From: UBA961 sp014191195 | Lineage (GTDB): Bacteria > Bacteroidota > Ignavibacteria > Kapaibacteriales > UBA961 | Assembly (NCBI GenBank): GCA_964204605.1 | Contig: OZ123195.1 | Coordinates: 248,001-312,000 of the forward strand | Direction of reading: 5' to 3' | Length of the DNA: 64,000 bases | In this document: positions 56,038 through 64,000 of the stretch, piece by piece | Layout of the letters: the number at the start of each line of letters is the position of its first letter | Position numbering within the stretch: the stretch's first letter is position 1 | The notes under the pieces: model-generated | The model's database searches: none | What the model was told of the DNA's origin: nothing | Seen by the model: the letters and a program-made list of their open reading frames with translations, nothing else | Program-made: the position numbers and the translations under genes

Positions 56038-57072
56038 TTAAATATTTTGCAGTGAAATTGGGGTTTTTATCATCGTTCTTATTAAAGTAGATTGCAATGC
56101 TGGAGCATAAAAATACTCTGAAATGCCATTATTACTTTCAATCTCTATTCCTTGTATAGTAGCTGTACATTGTGAATAATAACGCATATAGAATGGTCCG
56201 GATTCAATACATTTTTGATGTGAAATTATTGCTGTACATTTTTGATGATGATATGTAGCTTCTACCGAGATTATGCTTCCTGGATGGAGACCAAACATAT
56301 TGTATTTTTGTTTTGAGATAGTAATGCGTGTATCATGAATCATTTCTAAAGTTTGTAATGTTCTATCTTCTATACACATACATGTAAATGCAGGAGTGTC
56401 TAGATAGCTTGGATAATGATAATACACTAGTGTAAATTGATCATTTAGATGTATTCTTCCCCAATACCAATCTTTATATGAATCATATAGCGGAATATGA
56501 CCATGATTGCAATCATGATAACCCATCGAAGAAATAGGTTCAGTATATATATCTTCGCCATATTCTGATAATGTTATTATGCCAGATACTGTGCAGGTTG
56601 GCGCAATTAGTCGCCATTCATGGTCTGCATTCTGTTTTGAAATATGAGTATGATTATATATGGATGGAGAAAAAAGTAGAGATCCAGATATTGCTTTTGC
56701 CAGATCTTGTCCATGTGTATCGATTGTTATTGTATAGAGGCCATCTTTGTGGCGAATAAATCCAGAATTATTTACATAAACAGAAATTTCACCTTGATCA
56801 TTGCTAGTATATTCTAATTGATTGGTATGATGAATGCATCCAGCAATTTTTTTATCATTTTTATAGACAGAAATAGAAAATCCGCAATAATTATCTGGCA
56901 ATCCATGAGGTAATGATTCGATATAATAGGGTGACATCGGCATTCCCCTAAAAAAAATGACGGTACAAGCAAAATCTTGTTGTTTGACATCAAAATACCA
57001 CCATTCATAGCCTCCAGAAGAATCTACATGTGATGTATAATCTCCATCTGTTCCAAAGCGTATATTCATCAT
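56038..57072 (-). CDS. CrtC/AttH-like lipocalin, carotenoid 1,2-hydratase-type
   Basis: 344 residues of the CrtC/AttH lipocalin fold. Family motifs are GGYEWWYFDV near the start, the central GYHDCNHGHIPLYDSYKDWYWGRI with the conserved Asp, His and Trp residues, and FFRGMPMSPYY. Members hydrate carotenoids (hydroxyneurosporene synthase) or have unknown lipid-binding roles. No crtB, crtI or other carotenoid gene is near, so hydratase activity is only a possibility. It follows the sensor kinase by 17 bases on the same strand, an unusual pairing. Confidence 0.78.
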   Translation of the reverse strand: MMNIRFGTDGDYTSHVDSSGGYEWWYFDVKQQDFACTVIFFRGMPMSPYYIESLPHGLPDNYCGFSISVYKNDKKIAGCIHHTNQLEYTSNDQGEISVYVNNSGFIRHKDGLYTITIDTHGQDLAKAISGSLLFSPSIYNHTHISKQNADHEWRLIAPTCTVSGIITLSEYGEDIYTEPISSMGYHDCNHGHIPLYDSYKDWYWGRIHLNDQFTLVYYHYPSYLDTPAFTCMCIEDRTLQTLEMIHDTRITISKQKYNMFGLHPGSIISVEATYHHQKCTAIISHQKCIESGPFYMRYYSQCTATIQGIEIESNNGISEYFYAPALQSTLIRTMIKTPISLQNI

Positions 57073-57089
57073 AAAAGCATATTCATTAA

Positions 57090-58646
57090 TTAAAAAGGAT
57101 TACCATTATGATCTGTATATAGGGGAAGTATAATTGTAATCATTGTACCTTTTCCAATTGTACTTTCTGCTGTGATTATCCCTTGATGAGCTTCAATAAT
57201 CCATTTTACGATTGATAATCCAAGGCCATTTCCTTGAATATCTTTAGACCTAGCCTGATCAGCCCTGAAGAATCTGTCAAAAATATGAGGTAAATGCTCT
57301 TCAGAAATGCCAACACCGGTATCGCTTAACCGTAAAACAACATCATTACCCTGTTTAACCAATCGAATCAGAATATCACCACCAATATTGGTGTATTTTA
57401 CTGAATTATCCACAATATTTAATAATGCTTGATGAAGCCTTATATCGTCACCTTCCACAAATAAACCAGGCTCTATCATTTTTCCAACTGTAATACTTTT
57501 TTCTTCGGCTAATATTTCGGCATCTTCGCTAATCTCTTCTAACATCAAGCTTAAATTTACACGTTTTTGTTCTATATGAACTTGTCCGGTTTCAGCCCTA
57601 GAAATATCTAATAAAGTTCTTACTACATTAGAAAGTCTTTCTACTTCTTCTAAACAGCTTATTATTAATACCTGATATTCTCTAGTAGATTTTTCACTTT
57701 TAAGAGCAACTTCTAATTCTCCGGTAAGGATTGCTAAGGGTGTTCTAAGTTCATGAGAAACATCTGCAGTAAACTGTTTTATTTGATAGAATGACCCTTC
57801 TAATCTTGTAATCATTTCATTGAGTGTATGGGTTAGCCTTGCAACTTCATCGTTAGTTTTAGGCTCGGGAAGTCTATTACTTAGATTGCTAGCTGTGATT
57901 TCTCTTGCTGAAGTAGCTAAATCATCAATAGGTTTTAGAGATACTCTTGCTAGGATAAAACCGCCAATTGTTGAAATAAGAAGTACAACTGGAAATCCTA
58001 TTAAAAGGGAAATAAACAATTCATACAAAGTAGTATCTATTTCTTCTAATGAATATCCAACCGAAATATATGCTTGTTTCGTTCTGATTCTTAATAATCT
58101 AAGATTATGGCTTTTACCTGTAAGAATATGAGTAGATGAGATAATAGGCTCGAAACCATTGGTATTTTGTAAGGGTACAGTTGCCAAAGAATTTGTATCA
58201 AGATTTTCGGAACGCCAAACTATTTGTCCTTTAAGATCTGATATTTGGATATAGAAATTCTTAGGATTAAATAGGATATGTTCATACACAGCAGACCAAA
58301 CGGGGTCTTCGCCTACTCCATTACTATCATTTCTAAATGCTATTGAAGTATCCGAAAGAACTATTTTATCTCTGAAAAATGCAAAGGAATCAGCTGCAAT
58401 TTCTTTTTGTTGTTGATAATATTTTTTTCTTCTTGGAGCAGGTTTTAAAGGCTGCATTGTTTCTCTTTGTTTCTTTTGAATAATATAATCCAAAGAATGA
58501 GATACTCTTTCTAATGATGTATCTAAATTTTGATATAAATCGCTAGAAACAGTTATATATGCTGCTATTCCAAAGGTTAATAAAGTACCTGAAACGATAG
58601 CACTATACCAGAACACAAGGCGAAAACGCAAAGAAATATTTTTCAT
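57090..58646 (-). CDS. Membrane sensor histidine kinase, orphan in view
   Basis: 518 residues: membrane segment near 12-34, a ~175-residue periplasmic domain, second membrane segment near 211-234, HAMP (about 229-282), HisKA with the phosphorylated His298 (DVSHELRTPLAILTGE), and an HATPase domain with N-box NIVDNSVKYT and G-box DTGVGI, FDRFFR and GLGLSIVK. The layout resembles CusS/heavy-metal sensor kinases. No response regulator gene is adjacent; the only neighbour in the unit is the CrtC-like gene. A terminator lies 35 bases upstream of the ATG, so its own promoter must be very close or read-through occurs. Confidence 0.95.
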   Translation of the reverse strand: MKNISLRFRLVFWYSAIVSGTLLTFGIAAYITVSSDLYQNLDTSLERVSHSLDYIIQKKQRETMQPLKPAPRRKKYYQQQKEIAADSFAFFRDKIVLSDTSIAFRNDSNGVGEDPVWSAVYEHILFNPKNFYIQISDLKGQIVWRSENLDTNSLATVPLQNTNGFEPIISSTHILTGKSHNLRLLRIRTKQAYISVGYSLEEIDTTLYELFISLLIGFPVVLLISTIGGFILARVSLKPIDDLATSAREITASNLSNRLPEPKTNDEVARLTHTLNEMITRLEGSFYQIKQFTADVSHELRTPLAILTGELEVALKSEKSTREYQVLIISCLEEVERLSNVVRTLLDISRAETGQVHIEQKRVNLSLMLEEISEDAEILAEEKSITVGKMIEPGLFVEGDDIRLHQALLNIVDNSVKYTNIGGDILIRLVKQGNDVVLRLSDTGVGISEEHLPHIFDRFFRADQARSKDIQGNGLGLSIVKWIIEAHQGIITAESTIGKGTMITIILPLYTDHNGNPF

Positions 58647-58681
58647 AAATAGGTTTTCTTATGAGAAAGCCAGATTGATAT

Positions 58682-58717
58682 AATAAAAAAATGGGTACAG
58701 TTTTTATGCTGTACCCA
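58682..58717 (-). terminator. Rho-independent terminator after the FG-GAP gene
   Basis: TGGGTACAG (58692-58700) pairs perfectly with CTGTACCCA (58709-58717); on the minus strand the stem is followed by TTTTTTATTA. It ends the FG-GAP transcript. Confidence 0.93.
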
Positions 58718-58736
58718 ATATACTGTATTCATTACA

Positions 58737-61700
58737 TTATTTAAGGCTAATAACTTCTGTCCATTCTAAATTGCCAGACTTCAATCTTACATAATATATG
58801 CCGGTTGGAAGGCTAGACAGATTAAGTTGATGCTTATATATTCCATTGTCATTTGTAGCAAAAGGTATAGATATCATATTCTGTCCTAATACTGATGTAA
58901 TTGAAAGTATACCTTGTACAGAAGTATAATGCTGTAATGATAAGGTTATAATATCAGAAGCTGGATTTGGATATATAACAAATGACTTTTTTGTTGTCCA
59001 ATCTTGTAAAGACGTTGCTACTCTAAAGCCAAAAGATTGATTTTTGCATGAATTTATGTCTCCAATTTCAACAACATAGTTTCCAGTGCCATTTCTTTGG
59101 GTATATGTTAATGTTCTTGATGTAGCTCCTTGTATCAGAACACTGTCTTTGTACCATTGATATGTAATGGCATCAGTAATACATGTTAAAGTAGAATCAT
59201 TTATTTTATCTATAATTGGCTGATAGGGGCGTTTATTGACTTTTACTGTAATTGAATCATATATAGTACATTGCAATGCATCTTTTATTTCAATTTTGAA
59301 TAAAGTGGTTGCATTAGGGCGCGCAATTGGAACTTGTTCGATTAAACTGCTCAAGCCACCACTGCTTGGTGTCCACTTATATTTGTAAGGTGGTGTGCCA
59401 CCTTTAATAATAAGCGGTAATTGAATAGAATCACCTTCACAAATTATAAATGAATCTGGCAATTCAGTGCTTAATGCTGGATTGACAATTACATTAATCG
59501 TATCTTTTACTACGCAAAAACTTCCATCAATTACTGTGCATATATACGTAGTTGTTTTTGCTGGATTTGCTAATGGCCTTGCAATAGAAACCGAACTTAA
59601 TCCTGCAACTGGTTCCCATGAATATTGATATGGTGGAAGGCCTCCAGAGACAATATTCCCAATTTCTTTTCCTGAAGACTCACATAAAACTATATCGGGT
59701 GCATAACCAAATTTAGTATTACAAGCCGCACCGGTTCTAAAATCTATTTCACCAGGAGTATTATAATTATTACAGAACCAACGGCTAAAGTGTTGTGTAT
59801 TACCTTCGGCTAATTTATATTCAAATCTCATTCTCCATTTATAGGAAGAATTTACGGTAAGTGCGCTAATATTCTGAACGATATCTTTTAGGCCTTGGAT
59901 ATCTGTCCAAGTTGATGAAGTAACTGTATTTTTATTATTAAATGCTTGATTTAATGGTTTAACTTCTATAATTGGACGTATAAATGTTCTTCCAGTGAAT
60001 GGAAAATATGATGCACCAATATCTACAGAGCTTGAATTCTCGACTCGTAATGATGTAGTAATAGGAGAGTTAGTTCCTTTTTTATACTGCAATGTGCTAC
60101 CTTTAGACCCAGTATTTCCATTGCCATAAAATATAGCAACCATGCCATTTTTGGGGTTAAAGCCGGAATCGTATGATCTTGTAGAAACAGCTAAATCAGG
60201 GTAACCATCGCCATTTATATCTGCAATTGGAGCAATGCATGCGCCAGCGGTTTCTTGTATACCAGATGATTTATATGTCCAAACCGGTAAAGCAGATAGA
60301 CCATTCGAAGATCCAAGATACAGGCGTGATCTATGTGCATTTGCATTTGATGAATATAAGCCCGAGCCTACAACGATATCCCCATATCCATCATTATTGA
60401 TATCACCAATAGACCCAGCAGACTTTCCAAATTCTAATGCTGTGATGTCTCCCTCGGCTGTCCATATTGATTGCTTCGATGCACCTTTTGCAGACCCTAA
60501 AAATAGCTGGATTATTCCTTCATTTGTTTGGCCTTTATCATATAAAGTAGATGCAATTAATACATCTGAAAATCCATCATTATTGATATCTCCAGCGGAT
60601 GCTACATTAGCGCCAAATAATGCTTTATATTGATTCCCAGAGACAATCCATCCTGCAGAATCTGCTATTCCATTAGGAATGCCATAATGAATATAAACGC
60701 GCCCTTGATCATCTTGAGCTGAATTAACATCATATGATGGAGCTCCAATGATAATGTCATTTATGCCATCTCCATTGATATCACCTGCCGAAGCAACTGA
60801 TGCACCAAATTCTGATCCTGTTTGTGGGCCAATTTTAGACCAATAATTATTAGTATTCAAACCGTATTCGCTTCCAAACATTACATTCGCTTTACCTGCA
60901 TTTTCTATAGTAGAAGAAAATCCTGGTTCACCTAAAACAATATCTGAATATCCATCTAGATTGATATCACCTGCATAGCATAAAGAAAATCCAAATTTCC
61001 CACCAGCTTGTGAACCTGAGAACACAGTTTTTGCTTTTAGTTCTAAACCTGTTTTAGAGCCATAATAGACATAAATTCTTCCAATATCTTGCTGTGATGA
61101 ATTTGCATCATCAAAAAAAGGCGCACTAACAATTAAGTCAGCAAATCCATCTCCATTAAGATCTCCATTAGCTGCTATTGCATATCCAAAACCCGCTCCA
61201 TTTTGATTTGGCCCAATCAATTCATTCTTTGCCACAATATCTATTCCAGATGCACTACCATAATGAATGGTTACTCTTCCTTGATCTGCAGATATGCCAT
61301 CATAAAATGGCGATCCAACTGCAAAATCACCAAATCCATCACCATTAAAATCTGCTCTGCCGGAAACTGTCCATCCATATTCTTCATTATCTTGTGCTGC
61401 TTCTATTACTTGATTAGGGCTTATTGCAAAAAAGATTTGTTTGCCATAAGAAACGGTGATAGCACCTTCTTGTAATTGACCATTTTTATAGTATGGTGCA
61501 CCGGCACATATATCTGATATTCCGTCTCCATTAATATCGCCACATATACCAATTGAAGTCCCAAGTTTGGCTCCAGCCTGATCACTTTCAGAAAATAATT
61601 TGCCAGTGCTTAGTCCTGTTTGAGAACCATAATATGTGAACACAGCACCTTCTTGATTTTGCCCTGATGAAAATCCTGGGCATCCAGCAATCATATCTGA

Positions 61701-64000
61701 TATACCATCTGCATTAAAATCTCCATAACCTGATAGAGATGTACCAAGTTTACTTCCATTAGTATTACTTTCGGTATACCAAGATGGTATAAGGCTTAAG
61801 CCCTGTGTATTGCCATAAAATACATTGATAACACCTTCATTATTTTGTCCATTTGAAAAACTGGGTGCTCCAATTGCAATATCGGTGAAACCATCCATGT
61901 TTACATCGCCAATATTTGCTATTGCATAACCTAAATCACTATTATCATTAGAGATTGAATATCGCCAATTAACAGTATCAGATGGTTTAGTTTTTCTTCC
62001 AAAATAGCAGAAAACTCCACCTTCTGGGGCTATATCAGAATCACTATTATACGATGGAGCGCCAATAAATATATCATTGTATGTATCAGCATTTATATCT
62101 GCAGAGGCAATAGTAGCACCAAATCTGCATCCAGAATTAGGGCCATAAGAAGTCCATAAAATAGAATCTGGGCCAATTGGATTGCCTGAAAAAAGCATCA
62201 CCATACCAACATTACCATTACTATTTGATGCACCAGGAGCACCAACCAGAATATCAGAAAAACCATCATTATTGATATCTCCGGCACTTGCTACGCTTGC
62301 GCCAAGATTCGCTGCACTTTGATTTGATTCATATTGCCAAAAAGGAGAAGATGAGCTAATACCTTGGGCACTACCCAAGAAAATCATCAGTTTCCCTTCG
62401 GCATTTTGTCCATTAGAATAACCTGGGGCTCCAACAAGAATATCAGAATACCCATCGCCATTAATATCACCTGCACTAGCTACAGATGCACCCATTCTGG
62501 CATTCATAGAATTGCTTTCATATATCCATGAAGGGGTAGAGCTAAAACCTGATGCACTACCAAGATAGACTTGTATTCGCCCTTCGGATTGCTCACCGTT
62601 TTCATAATCAGGAGACCCCGCAATCATATCATCATAACCGTCGCCGTTGATATCGCCTGCAGGGGCTAATGAAGCACCTAATTGCGCTAATGGAATATCA
62701 GTTTCTAAAACCTTATCTGATGAACTTAAAGAAGAGCTTATTCCATAATAAATGGAAACTTGACCTTCTTCTCTGAGATCATCATCATAGTATGGAGCTC
62801 CAATGCCAAAATCAGACTTTGTATCAAAATTAATATCACCTAGTCCAGAAACTGAAGTACCAAATTGAGCATCTGCTTGATTGCCTTCTGATGTCCACCC
62901 AGCATTTTGGCTAATTGACACTGTATTTCCGAAATAGAGATATGCTTTTCCTTCATCTAATTGTCCATTATCATAGAGTGGCGCGCCAATAATGAAATCT
63001 GCATTGCCATCATTATTTACATCACCAGCACAGGCAACACTTTGGCCATATCGTGCATTGGCTTGATTGCTTTCATTTGTCCAAGCCGGATTAGTACTTA
63101 AACCATTAGATGTTCCATAAAAACAATATGCTCTACCTTCACTTTGTTCTCCATTTGAATAAAATGGAGCACCAATAAGAACATCATTAAAACCGTCGCC
63201 ATTCAGATCACTACATAAGGTAACAGAAGTTCCACATTCTGCATTAGCTTGATTAGATTCAAATTGCCATGCAGCATTTGTGGAAAGTCCATTTGTAGAT
63301 GAAAAATACACTCTAACGCAACCCTCATTTATATGCCCATTGTCATAAAAGGGGATTCCAATAAGTAAATCTGATTTTGAATCTCCATTAATGTCCATAC
63401 CACCTGAAATAGAAATACCCATTCTTGCATCAATCTGATTACTTTCTACCATCCATGGTGAAGTATTTGCAAGAGATCCATTTCCACCAAAATAAACAAA
63501 AACAGCTCCTTCATCTAATGATCCATTATCATAATAAGGGGCAGAGATTGCGATGTCTAAAGTATCATCATTATTGGCTTTTCCTGCAGAACTTATGGCA
63601 TATCCAAACCGCGCATTTGCTTGATTTGATTCTTTCATTATAGCTGGAGTACTAATGATTCCAGAAGAACTTCCTAAATATAAGAATGCTGCACCTTCAT
63701 CTAATTGGCCATTATCATAACGAGGTGCACCAACCATGATATCATCATAACCATCTTTATTGATATCTCCAATTCCTGCAACAGAAAATCCAAACTCGGA
63801 ATTAGCTTGTCCTGAAGATAGAACAATTTGAGGTTGTTTTTCTGGTCCATTTACTGATCCTAAAAAAACAAAAACTGCTCCTTCATCTGTTTTTGCAATA
63901 TCATATTTTGGCATACCTGCTGCAAAGTCACCGATATCATCACCATTTATATCGCCTAAAGGAGTTAAAACATAACCAAAGAAAGCTTCAAATTGATTAC
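58737..64000 (-). CDS. Giant FG-GAP repeat protein with type IX sorting domain, N-terminus beyond the window
   Basis: Open to the right edge: the frame continues past the Met at 63914 with another repeat (GDINGDDIGDFAAG), so at least ~1754 residues are present. 21 FG-GAP/integrin-alpha-like repeats of ~60 residues are seen, each with a calcium-binding DxNxDGxxD loop followed by a GAPxYxNGQxxEG beta-segment and YLGSxxGL, forming probably three seven-bladed propellers. Two Ig/PKD-like modules (PYQYSWEPVAGLS, PYKYKWTPSSGGL) follow, then a type A type-IX-secretion sorting domain starting VIYPNPASDI and ending near WTEVISLK. Likely a cell-surface adhesin or matrix protein. A terminator follows its stop. 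Confidence 0.93.
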   Translation of the reverse strand, partial: NQFEAFFGYVLTPLGDINGDDIGDFAAGMPKYDIAKTDEGAVFVFLGSVNGPEKQPQIVLSSGQANSEFGFSVAGIGDINKDGYDDIMVGAPRYDNGQLDEGAAFLYLGSSSGIISTPAIMKESNQANARFGYAISSAGKANNDDTLDIAISAPYYDNGSLDEGAVFVYFGGNGSLANTSPWMVESNQIDARMGISISGGMDINGDSKSDLLIGIPFYDNGHINEGCVRVYFSSTNGLSTNAAWQFESNQANAECGTSVTLCSDLNGDGFNDVLIGAPFYSNGEQSEGRAYCFYGTSNGLSTNPAWTNESNQANARYGQSVACAGDVNNDGNADFIIGAPLYDNGQLDEGKAYLYFGNTVSISQNAGWTSEGNQADAQFGTSVSGLGDINFDTKSDFGIGAPYYDDDLREEGQVSIYYGISSSLSSSDKVLETDIPLAQLGASLAPAGDINGDGYDDMIAGSPDYENGEQSEGRIQVYLGSASGFSSTPSWIYESNSMNARMGASVASAGDINGDGYSDILVGAPGYSNGQNAEGKLMIFLGSAQGISSSSPFWQYESNQSAANLGASVASAGDINNDGFSDILVGAPGASNSNGNVGMVMLFSGNPIGPDSILWTSYGPNSGCRFGATIASADINADTYNDIFIGAPSYNSDSDIAPEGGVFCYFGRKTKPSDTVNWRYSISNDNSDLGYAIANIGDVNMDGFTDIAIGAPSFSNGQNNEGVINVFYGNTQGLSLIPSWYTESNTNGSKLGTSLSGYGDFNADGISDMIAGCPGFSSGQNQEGAVFTYYGSQTGLSTGKLFSESDQAGAKLGTSIGICGDINGDGISDICAGAPYYKNGQLQEGAITVSYGKQIFFAISPNQVIEAAQDNEEYGWTVSGRADFNGDGFGDFAVGSPFYDGISADQGRVTIHYGSASGIDIVAKNELIGPNQNGAGFGYAIAANGDLNGDGFADLIVSAPFFDDANSSQQDIGRIYVYYGSKTGLELKAKTVFSGSQAGGKFGFSLCYAGDINLDGYSDIVLGEPGFSSTIENAGKANVMFGSEYGLNTNNYWSKIGPQTGSEFGASVASAGDINGDGINDIIIGAPSYDVNSAQDDQGRVYIHYGIPNGIADSAGWIVSGNQYKALFGANVASAGDINNDGFSDVLIASTLYDKGQTNEGIIQLFLGSAKGASKQSIWTAEGDITALEFGKSAGSIGDINNDGYGDIVVGSGLYSSNANAHRSRLYLGSSNGLSALPVWTYKSSGIQETAGACIAPIADINGDGYPDLAVSTRSYDSGFNPKNGMVAIFYGNGNTGSKGSTLQYKKGTNSPITTSLRVENSSSVDIGASYFPFTGRTFIRPIIEVKPLNQAFNNKNTVTSSTWTDIQGLKDIVQNISALTVNSSYKWRMRFEYKLAEGNTQHFSRWFCNNYNTPGEIDFRTGAACNTKFGYAPDIVLCESSGKEIGNIVSGGLPPYQYSWEPVAGLSSVSIARPLANPAKTTTYICTVIDGSFCVVKDTINVIVNPALSTELPDSFIICEGDSIQLPLIIKGGTPPYKYKWTPSSGGLSSLIEQVPIARPNATTLFKIEIKDALQCTIYDSITVKVNKRPYQPIIDKINDSTLTCITDAITYQWYKDSVLIQGATSRTLTYTQRNGTGNYVVEIGDINSCKNQSFGFRVATSLQDWTTKKSFVIYPNPASDIITLSLQHYTSVQGILSITSVLGQNMISIPFATNDNGIYKHQLNLSSLPTGIYYVRLKSGNLEWTEVISLK

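Noticed and set aside
58737..64000. CRISPR-like or recent tandem DNA repeat array
   Set aside because: The periodicity (~180 bases) is of protein repeats (FG-GAP) with diverged nucleotides; there are no constant repeats or spacers.

Overview
This 64 kb window is chromosomal DNA from an AT-rich Gram-negative bacterium of the Fibrobacteres-Chlorobi-Bacteroidetes group. The best guess is a deep Bacteroidota/Chlorobiota relative such as Ignavibacteria or Kapabacteria. This rests on lipid A/LPS genes (waaA, lptB), a type IX secretion C-terminal sorting domain on a giant FG-GAP protein, DUF2723 and DUF3127 families, a Chlorobi/Bacteroidetes-type 2[4Fe-4S] ferredoxin, and promoter-like sites matching the Bacteroidetes TTTG (-33) / TAnnTTTG (-7) consensus. 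The lineage is inferred from reading, not from a tree.

Layout. 1-5.3 kb is an envelope block: the C-terminal part of KDO transferase WaaA, then on the minus strand lgt, and a tightly coupled run htrA > lptB > ABC ATPase > lytic transglycosylase joined by ATGA overlaps. 5.4-18.3 kb holds informational and housekeeping genes: priA, rimM, an SF2 helicase, 5-formyl-THF cyclo-ligase, a DUF2723 membrane glycosyltransferase, an HMA metal-binding protein, dusB, and a tilS with a ~370-residue low-complexity N-terminal extension. 18.4-24.1 kb is a complete rRNA operon, 16S - tRNA-Ile(GAT) - tRNA-Ala(TGC) - 23S - 5S, with a Bacteroidetes-type promoter, long complementary processing stems around both large rRNAs, and a strong terminator. 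24.1-32.5 kb has a MutT gene and a minus-strand MacAB-TolC-type efflux operon (outer membrane factor, adaptor, ATPase, two paralogous permeases), preceded by two secreted proteins of unknown function.

32.7-45.3 kb carries a membrane acyltransferase-like protein, a CADD-type para-aminobenzoate synthase (all metal ligands and the sacrificial Tyr and Lys conserved), a class II amidotransferase, and a nuoL - DUF420 - nuoM - small protein - nuoN block for the proton-pumping arm of complex I. After these come an aminotransferase, TrmH, RDD and DUF2752 membrane proteins and a free-methionine sulfoxide reductase. 45.3-57 kb has rlpA behind a structured leader, a TPR protein, DUF3467, a GH57 glucan-branching enzyme, an amidohydrolase, a ferredoxin, DUF3127, a coiled-coil lipoprotein, alaS, a CrtC/AttH-like lipocalin and a sensor kinase with no response regulator in view. 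58.7-64 kb is one huge FG-GAP repeat protein (at least 21 repeats) that runs off the right edge.

Most of the window is a core genome region; I see no insertion sequence, prophage, CRISPR or defence island. The points most worth checking are the CADD pABA synthase, the tilS extension, the extra genes inside the nuo block, the rlpA leader RNA, the two basic-tailed secreted proteins beside the efflux operon, and the FG-GAP surface protein.
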